Shown here: positions 51,520-60,048 of the stretch, in pieces
How positions within the stretch are numbered: position 1 is the first letter of the stretch
Layout: the number at the start of each line of letters is the position of its first letter
Origin: Bacillus_BD oryzisoli_A
GTDB lineage: Bacteria > Bacillota > Bacilli > Bacillales > Cytobacillaceae
Assembly: GCF_043641075.1 (NCBI RefSeq)
Contig: NZ_JBHZRC010000008.1
Location: 62,001-126,000 of the forward strand
Length of the DNA stretch: 64,000 bases
Direction of reading: 5' to 3'
Position numbers and translations under genes: made by a program
Notes under the pieces: generated by a model
The model's input: the letters and a program-made list of their open reading frames with translations, nothing else
Databases searched by the model: none
What the model was told of the DNA's origin: nothing

Positions 51520-51661
51520 CAGGGTCAGTCGGGACTTGAATGAAAAGCACCCATTACATCAGAGCTACATGCAAAAGGAAGCAGAGGAATTGGTTTAAAC
51601 CAAATTCACAAGGCTGTTATCAATGTGAAAATGCATACTTTTGGACAGAGAAATCACACAG

Positions 51662-51697
51662 AAAACCGCAGAGGTCTTACCACACTCTGCGGTTTTT
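51662..51697 (+). terminator. rho-independent terminator, usable on both strands
   Basis: AAAACCGCAGAG pairs perfectly with CTCTGCGGTTTT, followed by T. It lies between convergent genes. Confidence 0.8.
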
Positions 51698-51731
51698 ATA
51701 TTGGTTTTATAACGTTGTGTTGAATTACTTG

Positions 51732-52229
51732 TTATTCTTTTCCGCTAAACTCTATCATATTTAAACCCTCAGATTCTTTAGGTGCTTCAAAAAAATTAGT
51801 AACATGAATAAACATCGCTTCCGTGTCAAAAGCTGCTCTTTCGGGTTGTTCGTTACGCCTTTGTGCAATTTGACGCAAGCATTGCTCGTTAGTTAGATTA
51901 AGGAAAATTAGTTGATGGCTTGCATTGATCTCAGAAACAATTTCCAAAAACCATTTTCGTAGTTTTTGAGTGTTAGCTGGAAAATCCATCACTACATCTG
52001 TACCGACACTTAATATGTTTTGGACATGCTTTTTCACCAACGGTTTGAGCTGTGCTGATAATTTTAGATAGTCCTCAAATGATGTGAACTGATCGGGGTA
52101 AAGAGATGAAAGCCATTCATCCTCAGACAACAGTACTGCATTTTTATCGATCGCCAATTGTTTTGATTTCGTTGATTTTCCTGCACCCATTTTTCCACAG
52201 AAAAAGTATAGAGTCCCCAATTGTTTCAT
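51732..52229 (-). CDS. P-loop ATP-binding protein/small-molecule kinase-like
   Basis: 165 residues, GGGGGTT upstream. Walker A is GKMGAGKST (about 12-20). A LLSEDEW segment and a VVMDFPANT segment resemble AAA_33/zeta-toxin-like kinases. A lid-like QRRNEQPERAAFD follows. It may phosphorylate a small metabolite or act in resistance. There is no antitoxin gene next to it, so a toxin role is not supported. Confidence 0.72.
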   Translation of the reverse strand: MKQLGTLYFFCGKMGAGKSTKSKQLAIDKNAVLLSEDEWLSSLYPDQFTSFEDYLKLSAQLKPLVKKHVQNILSVGTDVVMDFPANTQKLRKWFLEIVSEINASHQLIFLNLTNEQCLRQIAQRRNEQPERAAFDTEAMFIHVTNFFEAPKESEGLNMIEFSGKE

Positions 52230-52520
52230 ACTTTAACCCCCGTGTTTATTTTTTCGGTTGCTATCACACCTTGTATAATTATAATTTATTTTTTAAAACA
52301 TGAAAAATACTCGAGATGCTCTTTAATCTGCTTGTAAGCTTTTTTGTAATAAGATAGACAAATATCTAAAAAAAGTTGAAAATATTTAGCGAAATATATT
52401 GATATAATTTTAGGATTAGTTGTACAATGTATAACAAATGATAAAGTAGCTGACTAAATCTATTTTTCAGCTAACATTTAATTTCATAATGATGCGATGA
52501 ATGTTATGGGTCACACTATA
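52230..52520. other. intergenic region upstream of the riboswitch
   Basis: AT-rich, no open frame with ribosome site. The cycA promoter presumably lies here, but no clear -35/-10 pair stands out. Confidence 0.4.
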
Positions 52521-52602
52521 ACAGGAGCAGTTTCTGGAGAGATCGCAAGTATTTGCGGCGCCGAAGGGTTCACAATCTCAGGCAAACGGACAGAAGGGTA
52601 AA
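52521..52602 (+). ncRNA. glycine riboswitch aptamer
   Basis: The conserved glycine aptamer elements are in order: TCTGGAGAGA, GCGCCGAAGGG, AATCTCAGGCAAACGGACAG and the closing AGGGT. Only one full aptamer is seen, so it is a singlet type. It precedes a terminator hairpin and a CycA-like permease, so glycine probably controls its own uptake. Confidence 0.88.
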
Positions 52603-52656
52603 CAGATATTACATATTTTATGTATTATTTATTGATATTTGTTATTCTACCGTTTC

Positions 52657-52687
52657 GAGAGATTGGAAAGTTCCAATCTCTTTTTTA
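52657..52687 (+). terminator. expression-platform terminator of the glycine riboswitch
   Basis: GAGATTGGAA (52659-52668) pairs with TTCCAATCTC (52671-52680), followed by TTTTTT. It is about 100 bp before the cycA start. Confidence 0.85.
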
Positions 52688-52787
52688 CGTTTTACTAGTT
52701 TAAAAGCAGTACCAGTGATCATTAGAATCACTAACCATTCATCCTTTAACGAGGAGTCGCGTTAAAGGAAATACGGGAGGAATACAC

Positions 52788-54191
52788 ATGTCACAGCATG
52801 AGTTAAAAAGAGACTTAAAGGATCGGCATGTCCAATTGATTGCGATTGGCGGAACGATTGGGACAGGATTATTTTTAGGAGCTGGGAAAGCTATTGCATT
52901 AGCCGGACCTTCCATTATCCTGGCTTATTTAATCGTAGGAATTGCCTTGTTTTTTGTAATGAGGGCATTAGGTGAACTGCTTTTATCCAATTCAGGCTAT
53001 CAATCCTTTACAGATTTTGCCTCGGATTATATTGGCCCGTGGGCAGGCTATGTGACAGGCTGGACGTACTGGTTTTGTTGGATTATGACAGCCATGGCCG
53101 ATATTATCGCTGTCGGCGTCTATGTTCAGTATTGGTTTGATATCCCGCAGTGGATTCCTGCAATTCTCTGCCTGGTCATATTATTAGGTCTGAATTTACT
53201 CACGGTTAAGCTTTTCGGAGAGCTAGAGTTTTGGTTTGCTATTATTAAAGTGATTACGATACTTGCGTTAATCGTTATTGGTATTATCATGCTAGTCATC
53301 GGTTTTCAAACCGATGCAGGAAGTGTTACGGTAAAAAATCTATGGGATTTTGGCGGAATTTTTCCGAATGGAGTCTCTGGATTCCTTTTATCCTTCCAAA
53401 TGGTCGTCTTTGCTTTTGTTGGTGTTGAATTAGTCGGTGTCTCCGCAGCAGAAACAGCTGACCCAAGGAAGAACATTCCGTCAGCTATAAATAAAATTCC
53501 GATGAGAATTCTATTTTTCTATGTTGGTGCTCTTTTCATCATTTTAAGTATTAATCCATGGGATAAATTGAATGGATCAAGCAGTCCATTTGTTCAGGTG
53601 TTTGGTTTAGTCGGGATCCCTGTTGCAGCGGGAATCATTAACTTTGTTGTTTTAACATCAGCAGCCTCGGCCTGTAACAGCGGTTTATTTTCAACAAGCC
53701 GAATTATTTACAATTTAGGGACTCAAAAACAAGGACCGGCTAAGCTGGCAAAATTAAATAAAAATCATGTGCCAAGCAATGCGTTGTTCATGTCAGCGGT
53801 AGTTCTTTCTGCAGGAGCCTTGTTAAGCAAGCTGATTCCGGAGCAGGCCTTTGGGATTGTGACAACAGTTAGTGCCATTTGTTTCATTTGGGTGTGGAGC
53901 ATTATATTAATTAGTCATATCCGATACAAGAAAACACGCCCTGATTTGCATAAAAAATCAATCTTTAAAGCACCATTCACACCATTTGTGAATTACGCTG
54001 TACTCGCACTTTTTGCGTTTATCCTAATCATCATGCTATTCGCCGAAGCCACACGTACAGCCCTACTGCTTACACCAATATGGTTCATACTCTTATTCAT
54101 CCTGTATGCAGTAAGAAAGAGACACGTACAAATCCTGAGCCACGGGGACAGGCACCCTGGCTCAAATGGTGAAATTCATAGAACCATCTAG
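52788..54191 (+). CDS. cycA: glycine/D-alanine/D-serine permease, CycA-like
   Basis: 467 residues, GGGAGGA upstream, about 12 membrane helices. The APC-family start RHVQLIAIGGTIGTGLFLGA and the segments FFVMRALGELLLSN, SFTDFASDYIGPWAGYVTGW and NFVVLTSAASACNSGLFSTS closely match E. coli CycA. It should import glycine and small neutral D-amino acids by proton symport. A glycine riboswitch precedes it, which supports the substrate. The last about 18 residues (SHGDRHPGSNGEIHRTI) are encoded by a family A repeat and its flank. Confidence 0.88.
   Translation: MSQHELKRDLKDRHVQLIAIGGTIGTGLFLGAGKAIALAGPSIILAYLIVGIALFFVMRALGELLLSNSGYQSFTDFASDYIGPWAGYVTGWTYWFCWIMTAMADIIAVGVYVQYWFDIPQWIPAILCLVILLGLNLLTVKLFGELEFWFAIIKVITILALIVIGIIMLVIGFQTDAGSVTVKNLWDFGGIFPNGVSGFLLSFQMVVFAFVGVELVGVSAAETADPRKNIPSAINKIPMRILFFYVGALFIILSINPWDKLNGSSSPFVQVFGLVGIPVAAGIINFVVLTSAASACNSGLFSTSRIIYNLGTQKQGPAKLAKLNKNHVPSNALFMSAVVLSAGALLSKLIPEQAFGIVTTVSAICFIWVWSIILISHIRYKKTRPDLHKKSIFKAPFTPFVNYAVLALFAFILIIMLFAEATRTALLLTPIWFILLFILYAVRKRHVQILSHGDRHPGSNGEIHRTI
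54136..54164. repeat. family A repeat inside the 3' end of cycA
   Basis: GAGCCACGGGGACAGGCACC with CTGGCTC; translated in frame. Confidence 0.85.
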
Positions 54192-54237
54192 TGAATAATA
54201 AACTCTATCTTACATGTTGTCAGAAAGTAGAGTGACC

Positions 54238-54280
54238 AAAAAGCACAACAAGCGTTCATAACCGCTGGTTGTGCTTTTTT
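54238..54280 (+). terminator. rho-independent terminator of cycA
   Basis: AAAAAGCACAAC pairs with GTTGTGCTTTTT; an inner AGCG...CGCT stem extends it; a T-run follows. Confidence 0.85.
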
Positions 54281-54366
54281 AAAGGAAAATTTTCCAATCA
54301 GATGGAATATATATTGATAAGTCTTTTTTTGGAAGTCTGAATCAAATCAAGAAATAGGTGAAATAG

Positions 54367-54613
54367 ATGTTTTTTCTTATACTAACAGGAATGATTATTT
54401 CTTTTTGTCGGGACTACATTACTTGTGAAAGGTGAGGTCCTATTCGGTTCCATTGGTATCGGTGTGGGGGTTCTTTTGCTGTTTTTTACCGTGATCTATT
54501 ATGGAAGAAAGAAGCATCGGAAAAGAAGCTATGATTGCATGCCGGACTGTGATGTTCCGGATTGTGATGGGGGTCCTGACTGTGATTGCGATTGTGGACC
54601 TAATTGTGATTAA
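54367..54613 (+). pseudogene. small membrane protein with Cys/Asp-rich tail, possibly frameshifted
   Basis: From GTG 54425 a 62-codon frame gives one membrane helix (FGSIGIGVGVLLLFFTVIYY) and a tail DCMPDCDVPDCDGGPDCDCD plus CGPNCD. An upstream ATG at 54367 opens MFFLILTGMIISF in another frame; removing one T from the T5 run near 54402 joins the two into a two-helix protein. The Cys/Asp tail could bind metal. It overlaps the DUF2085 frame. Confidence 0.45.
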
Positions 54614-54944
54614 ACTGGAGCGAGTGTTTGAGGTTGTACCCTGTCACAGGATGAAGTCAAGGAGCCTAACCATTAGGGGGTATACGCTGCCAATATGTGC
54701 AAGATGTACGGGGATATTGGCAGGGTATCTATTTTTCCCAATCCTACTGATTGCTGGATGGAATGTTCCGTTATGGCTGGGAATTCTCTTGAATTTCCCC
54801 ATGATTATTGACGGCTGGACCCAGAAGAGAAAATACCGAATGAGTACAAACACCCTAAGGCTTGCCACCGGCCTTGTATGCGGCTTTGGCCAAAGCATTA
54901 TTATCGTCGGTGTCAGTCAATTCATCATAGCTTTTGTTTTATAG
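54501..54944 (+). CDS. DUF2085 family membrane protein
   Basis: Up to 147 residues. The family hallmark is clear: VVPCHRMKSRSLTIRGYTLP followed by ICARCTGILAGYLFF, then two more membrane helices. The paired Cys-His and Cys-x2-Cys could bind metal. The start is uncertain: the longest frame begins at 54501, but in-frame ATGs at 54552 and 54567 or GTG 54624 behind GGAG would reduce overlap with the preceding Cys/Asp-rich frame. Function unknown. Confidence 0.68.
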   Translation: MEERSIGKEAMIACRTVMFRIVMGVLTVIAIVDLIVIKLERVFEVVPCHRMKSRSLTIRGYTLPICARCTGILAGYLFFPILLIAGWNVPLWLGILLNFPMIIDGWTQKRKYRMSTNTLRLATGLVCGFGQSIIIVGVSQFIIAFVL

Positions 54945-54947
54945 CGG

Positions 54948-54977
54948 CGGGACGGAGGGTCAGGTCCATTGGTTCGA
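54948..54977. repeat. family A repeat
   Basis: GGCGGGACGGAGGGTCAGG with CCATTGGTTCG, directly behind the DUF2085 stop. Confidence 0.65.
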
Positions 54978-54985
54978 TAGCAGTA

Positions 54986-56005
54986 CTAAGCCAAAACAAC
55001 TGGACTAGGCACTTCTGTTTCGCCCCATGTTAATCCCATTCCTTTTTCAACCGCTTTGTCATATATAATTTTGGCTGTCACAAGGTCCTGTGTTCCAATA
55101 CCGACCGTTTCAAACACAATGATTTCCTCATCATTTTCCCGTCCTTTAATTTTGCCCATTAAAAGATCTCCAATATCACCGGTAAAGTCCTCTTCTGTAA
55201 TCGTTCCATCAGCAAGTGGGATTAAAATATCGCCGGATTCTGAAAGGACGGCTTCCTTTGAGTCGAAGTAAATTTTGCTGGCTCTTGTCAGAATAATCGG
55301 ATCCATTTCCTGCATATGCGGCTGGTATGCACCTACGCAGCTTAACGTAGCACCTGCTTTCACCAGGTTGCCATCAAATACGGGAATGCATGATGGTGTA
55401 ACGGTTACAATGACATCAGCCTGATCAATCGCTTCGTCAGAGGAATTTACGGCGATGATTTTTGCCCCATAGGCCTGTAATTCCTCCCGCATCTTTTTAG
55501 CAAATGCAGTGGTACGATCAAAGTTCACGTCGAATACTCGTACTTCCTCAAGGTCCCTTGCTGCGAGCATCGCCTCAAGCTGTGTCGCCGCCTGTCCGCC
55601 TGTCCCAATTAATGCGCCAATTTTGGCATCCTGTCTTGCTAATACATCGAATGCAGCACCAGTCGCAGCACCGGTTCTTAATTGCGTTACATATGTACCA
55701 TCCAATACAGCATCGACTATTCCAGTTGCGCCATTGATTAGAAGGACCTGAGCGGGTGCTGACGGAATCCCTTTATCAATATTATTTGGAAAAATATTAA
55801 TGATTTTTAATGCAGCCGTATCCAAGTCTTCTACGTAAGAAGGCATAAATAAAAACACACCTTCATGTTTTGGTGCTTTAATATTTGTTCGTAGAGGCAC
55901 TTTGCTTTTACCCTGTGAGTGCAGGATAAAGGCTTCCTTGTCCGCAGCAATTGCATCCTTCATCGTAAAGACCCTTTTAATATCTTCTCTTGATAGCAAT
56001 AACAT
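54986..56005 (-). CDS. ornithine cyclodeaminase/mu-crystallin family protein
   Basis: 339 residues from ATG 56005, eight bases after AAAGGGAG. The family core is visible: GKSKVPLRTNI, GVFLFMPSY, DGTYVTQLRTGAATGAA, Rossmann GALIGTGGQA, and CVGAYQPHMQEMD. It binds NAD(P) and acts as an ornithine cyclodeaminase, alanine dehydrogenase or imine reductase-type enzyme. The exact substrate cannot be assigned. Single-gene unit. Confidence 0.85.
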   Translation of the reverse strand: MLLLSREDIKRVFTMKDAIAADKEAFILHSQGKSKVPLRTNIKAPKHEGVFLFMPSYVEDLDTAALKIINIFPNNIDKGIPSAPAQVLLINGATGIVDAVLDGTYVTQLRTGAATGAAFDVLARQDAKIGALIGTGGQAATQLEAMLAARDLEEVRVFDVNFDRTTAFAKKMREELQAYGAKIIAVNSSDEAIDQADVIVTVTPSCIPVFDGNLVKAGATLSCVGAYQPHMQEMDPIILTRASKIYFDSKEAVLSESGDILIPLADGTITEEDFTGDIGDLLMGKIKGRENDEEIIVFETVGIGTQDLVTAKIIYDKAVEKGMGLTWGETEVPSPVVLA

Positions 56006-56030
56006 GATTCTCACTCCCTTTTATTGAGGT

Positions 56031-56097
56031 GGGCAACGGGGACGGGTTCACTGGCCTGCCTGAACGACCTCGGACCAAGGGACCCGTCCCCGTGATC
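56031..56097. repeat. two family A repeats
   Basis: AACGGGGACGGGTTCACTGG at 56031-56055 and GACCAAGGGACCCG with TCCCCGTGATC at 56071-56097. Confidence 0.8.
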
Positions 56098-56420
56098 TTT
56101 CTCGTGATAATTATATTTCTTCTATTTTGCTTTTCCAATATAACAATCGCGGTAACTTTGACAATTTTGAGAAGTTCTAGCGAGGTGGTGGCGATGGTTC
56201 GCTAGCTTTTAAACAAACGTTTGATTAATTATGTGAGTCTCGGGATAATGCTGTAGTTATCTTGTGGAAATAATCAGATAATTCATTTGACTTTACGTAT
56301 ACGATTGTATACATTGTTAATAACGATAGAAATCCGAATTGTATCCTGAGATTATCTATAGTTACTGGTTATGGAGGTCTAGAGTTTAACCAACCAAATA
56401 TGATTAAGTCTCGTATCGAG
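56098..56420. other. non-coding region
   Basis: I see no gene, hairpin or repeat of note between the family A copies and the tandem array. Confidence 0.5.
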
Positions 56421-56424
56421 CGCT

Positions 56425-57135
56425 AACAGCCTTGGATAGTTCCCATACGAAGGATTCAAGGCTAGGGTTGGGAACTAACAGCCTTGGATAGTTCCCATAC
56501 GAAGGATTCAAGGCTAGAGTTGGGAACTAACAGCCTTGGATAGTTCCCATACGAAGGATTTAAGTCTAGGATTGGGAACTATCAGCCCTTGATAGTTCCC
56601 ATACGAAGGATTCAAGCCTGGGGTTGGGAACTAACAGCCTTGGATAGTTCCCATACGGAGAATTCAAGCCTGGGGTTGGGAACTATCAACCTCGGATAGT
56701 TCCCATACGAAGGATTCAAGCCTGGGGTTGGGCACTAACAGCCTTGGATAGTTCCCAAACGACGGTTTCAAACTTCGGAACGGGCACTATCTGTCCTGAT
56801 AGTTCCCAAACGACGGTTTCAAACTTCGGAACAGGCACTATCAGCCCTTGATAGTTCCCAAACGACGGTTTCAAACTTCGGAACAGGCACTATCAGCCCT
56901 TGATAGTTCCCAAACGACGGTTTCANNNNNNNNNNNNNNNNNNNNNNNNNNNNNNNNNNNNNNNNNNNNNNNNNNNNNNNNNNNNNNNNNNNNNNNNNNN
57001 NNNNNNNNNNNNNNNNNNNNNNNNNAACTTCGGAACAGGCACTATCAGCCTTAAATAGTTCCCATACGAAGAATTCAAGCCAAGTATTGAGCACTATCAG
57101 CCTTAAATAGTTCCCATACGAAGGATTCAAAATCA
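56425..57135. repeat. 52-bp tandem repeat array with internal dyad, interrupted by an assembly gap
   Basis: Twelve visible units start near 56425, 56477, 56529, 56581, 56633, 56685, 56737, 56789, 56840, 56892, 57044 and 57096; spacing is 52 bp (51 once). Units carry GGGAACTATCA...TGATAGTTCCC, a hairpin. Two flavours exist: CATACGAAGGATTCAAG on the left and far right, and AAACGACGGTTTCAAAC in the middle. 52 is not a multiple of three and no frame runs through, so it is non-coding. Confidence 0.9.
56926..57025. other. assembly gap (100 N)
   Basis: Exactly 100 ambiguous bases inside the tandem array; the true length and unit count are unknown. Confidence 0.98.
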
Positions 57136-57156
57136 CGAACAAATAGGAGGGGTTTT

Positions 57157-57642
57157 TTGGATATTTTAGAGATCATTCATTCTCGACGCAATATAAAGAA
57201 GTTTAAATCGGACCCGGTCGATATGGAGAGTATTAGCAAATGGCTAAAGGCAGGAACGATGGCGCCCAATCATAGAATGACGGAGCCATGGGAAGTATAT
57301 GTGGTTGGTTCGGAGACAAGGGAAAAGTTGAATCACAAAGCTGATTTTTGGAATGCCCCTGTTGTGCTTGCTATTTTATCCAAAAAGGGTGCAACAGAAA
57401 TTGAAACCTATGAAAATATCCTTGCGACAGCCTGCTTTGTACAAAATTTTAATCTAGCTGCGTGGGCAGAAGGGGTTGGAACCTTCTGGTCATCGTTAGG
57501 GAACAATGCGCAAAAGCGTGAAATTCTAGGAGTTCCAGAGGGCCATGATGTGATTGGGATATTTGGTGTCGGCTATCCAGAAGAAATCAATCAACCAAAA
57601 GAAAGAATGCCGATTCAAGAAAAAATGAAGTTTCTACCGTAA
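57157..57642 (+). CDS. nitroreductase family protein
   Basis: 161 residues, TTG start behind AGGAGGGG. The FMN-binding start IHSRRNIKKFKSDPVD, the segment GTMAPNHRMTEPWEVYVVG, NLAAWAEGVGTFWSS and GVPEGHDVIGIFGVGYP are typical of this family. The short length suggests a minimal nitroreductase/FMN-dependent reductase. It lies immediately after the tandem array. Confidence 0.85.
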   Translation: MDILEIIHSRRNIKKFKSDPVDMESISKWLKAGTMAPNHRMTEPWEVYVVGSETREKLNHKADFWNAPVVLAILSKKGATEIETYENILATACFVQNFNLAAWAEGVGTFWSSLGNNAQKREILGVPEGHDVIGIFGVGYPEEINQPKERMPIQEKMKFLP

Positions 57643-57643
57643 A

Positions 57644-57678
57644 AAAAACAAGCACCCCTAGACGAGGTGCTTGTTTTT
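57644..57678. terminator. bidirectional terminator
   Basis: AAAAACAAGCACC and GGTGCTTGTTTTT pair perfectly between two convergent genes. Confidence 0.87.
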
Positions 57679-57685
57679 AACTAGT

Positions 57686-59659
57686 TTAATACTTAAATTG
57701 GGAAACCGCTCCGTATAATTCTTCTGCCATATCAGAAAGAGATTTTGAGGAAGCTGAAATTTCCTCCATTGAAGATAATTGTTCTTCCGTTGCTGCTGCC
57801 ACCTCTTCTGAAGTCGCTGCATTCTCTTCAGCAATCGCGGAAAGCTCATTCGCAATCGCGGTAACCTCTTCAACGGCAGCTGCCATTTGTTGGGCTGCTG
57901 CTGAAACCTCCTGCATTTGTGGAGTCATTTCATTTGTAGAGTTGATAATGTGATTAAATTTATCAATGGCATCATGTGAAATCTGAACCCCTGTTTGAAC
58001 ATCATTCATCACTTTTGTCATGATGACTGCGGACTTTTCTGTATCGTGTTGAATTCTTTCGACAATATGATAGATTTCCTTCGCGTAATGCTGAGATTGC
58101 TCCGCCAATTTACGCACTTCATCGGCGACAACCGAAAATCCCTTTCCATGTTCACCTGCACGAGCGGCCTCAATTGCTGCATTAAGTGCAAGTAAATTCG
58201 TTTGATCTGCAATACCGGTAATGACATCTACGATAGAATTAACTTCCTTAGAACGTTCATTTAAGGTTTTAATAACGTTGTTAGATTCTGTCACTGTTTC
58301 AAAAATGGATTGCATTTGAGTCACCGTGTTCTTTACGGCCTTGCCGCCATCCTCAGCATACTGTGCAGCATGGAAGGAAAGCTCTGAGACCTTCGAGGAA
58401 TTTTCTGCAATCCTCATGACGCCCTGTGATACTTCATGTAACGACTGGGTGTTTTCCTCCATCTTGTGTGTTTGTTTTTCAGCACTGGATGAAACCTCTT
58501 GAATCGCTGTCGCCACCTGTTCAGTAACGAGACCTGTTTGGTATGCATTGGTGGATAATTCTTCGGATGCATCTGTTACATGCTTGGCACTTGTTTCAAT
58601 TTTTTGAACCAGTTCTCGCAGGCTGTCCTGCATTTCGTTAAAGGCCATGCCTAACTGGCCGATTTCATCATTTGTTTTGATTTCAATTGCTTCCGTTAAA
58701 TCACCCTGGCTGATGGTGACAGCCTTTTCCTTAATTTTATTGAGAGGCTGAATAATCGCTCTAATAATAAAGAATACAGCGATTGAACCGATTAGGACAG
58801 AGGCAAGCATGACAATTAAGCTTGTGTTAAGTATAGAGGAAGTTCGATTACTAATCTCTTCAGATACGAGGTTTCCACCTAGCTTCCAGCCTGTCAATTC
58901 ATTGGTCATAAAACTCATGATTTTCTGCTCGCCATTTAAGGAATACTCAAATTCGCCTTTTTCTTTTTCATAAAATTGATTGTAAAAGTCTTCTGCTGCT
59001 TCACTTCCACCTGCGTGCTCAGGGTGAGAAATGTAGTTTTTATTTTGGTCTAAAAGAAGTGCGTAGCCGCCGTCCCCGACCTTCACCTGGTTTGTTAGAT
59101 CCTGCAGGAAGGCTAAATCAATATCAATGGCCATAACTGCAGATCCATCCGGTGTGGATTGCGAAAGGGTAACGACCATCCCATTTGTACTAGCCGAAAC
59201 ATATGGAGGCGATATCACTACTTCGCCTTTTTGCGCCATGGATTCCTGATACCACGGTCTTTCTCTTGGATCGTAATTCGGATCCATTTCTACATTCGGT
59301 TCCTGAATAAATGCTCCATTCTCAGTCCCTACATAGATGTTGGTAACCTCTGGATTCAACTGGATGTATTGAGCAAATTTCTCTCGTAAGTCAGTTACAT
59401 TGCTCTCCTGATCGAGCCCTGACGGAATTAGTTGAGCATAGAACTCAACGTTTTGCATCTTGGATTCTATCTCATTAGTAATTGTGGTATTTAATAGATT
59501 TAAGCTTTCATTGATTCCTGCTAATACCTCATGCTCAACTGTATCCTTGGCTGTTATATAAGATAATCCACCCACTATAAGTATGGGAATAATTAAAATG
59601 ATAGCAAAGGCTGTGATTAATTTAGTCCGGATGTTTCTAAATTTACGCATAGTTCTCAT
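57686..59659 (-). CDS. methyl-accepting chemotaxis protein (dCache-HAMP-MCP)
   Basis: 657 residues, GAAGAGG upstream. Two membrane helices (about 13-35 and 283-305) flank an extracellular double-Cache domain containing PNYDPRERPWYQESM and YVSASTNGMVVTLSQ. HAMP is about 305-360. The signalling domain carries GIADQTNLLALNAAIEAARA and GEHGKGFSVVADEVRKLAEQ. It should sense an amino acid or organic acid outside and signal to CheA. No che genes are in the window. Confidence 0.9.
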   Translation of the reverse strand: MRTMRKFRNIRTKLITAFAIILIIPILIVGGLSYITAKDTVEHEVLAGINESLNLLNTTITNEIESKMQNVEFYAQLIPSGLDQESNVTDLREKFAQYIQLNPEVTNIYVGTENGAFIQEPNVEMDPNYDPRERPWYQESMAQKGEVVISPPYVSASTNGMVVTLSQSTPDGSAVMAIDIDLAFLQDLTNQVKVGDGGYALLLDQNKNYISHPEHAGGSEAAEDFYNQFYEKEKGEFEYSLNGEQKIMSFMTNELTGWKLGGNLVSEEISNRTSSILNTSLIVMLASVLIGSIAVFFIIRAIIQPLNKIKEKAVTISQGDLTEAIEIKTNDEIGQLGMAFNEMQDSLRELVQKIETSAKHVTDASEELSTNAYQTGLVTEQVATAIQEVSSSAEKQTHKMEENTQSLHEVSQGVMRIAENSSKVSELSFHAAQYAEDGGKAVKNTVTQMQSIFETVTESNNVIKTLNERSKEVNSIVDVITGIADQTNLLALNAAIEAARAGEHGKGFSVVADEVRKLAEQSQHYAKEIYHIVERIQHDTEKSAVIMTKVMNDVQTGVQISHDAIDKFNHIINSTNEMTPQMQEVSAAAQQMAAAVEEVTAIANELSAIAEENAATSEEVAAATEEQLSSMEEISASSKSLSDMAEELYGAVSQFKY

Positions 59660-60048
59660 AGACCAACCTCTTCTTTATTATTATTTTTTTCTATTCTTGA
59701 CAGTGATCTAAGCAACGAAAGTAGTCATATCCCTCTACTTCCTTATACCTATATATTCCTCTATAGATTTTACCTGATATATTATTATTTTTCTATAACA
59801 AGAATCACGCAAACAGCCTATTTTTTGAGCCAGGGGGACGGGTCCCGGCTCACCATTGAGCCGCAGGGACAGATCCTTTGGCCCGGTAGAGATACTTGTT
59901 TGGTGGACCGAGGGATTTTGTCTCCCGGTCTTTTTTATGATTTTATTTTGCTGATATCTTCATGTAAGCTGTTAGTAGATTGTAGCGGAATCTTGGCCCA
60001 AAAAAGGCAGACTCTGAGGTCCGTAATCTATCCAAAGGAGGGGTTTTA
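59660..60048. repeat. divergent region with two family A repeats
   Basis: Copies at 59827-59851 (GAGCCAGGGGGACGGG with TCCCGGCTC) and 59858-59884 (GAGCCGCAGGGACAG). Near 59903-59935 an ACCGAGGGA...TCCCGGT dyad. No gene. Confidence 0.75.

Noticed and set aside
51732..52229. Zeta-toxin type toxin-antitoxin module
   Set aside because: Walker A and lid resemble the kinase superfamily, but there is no small antitoxin gene adjacent and key toxin motifs are not clear.
56425..57135. CRISPR-like array
   Set aside because: The whole 52-bp unit repeats, with no unique spacers, and no cas genes are nearby.
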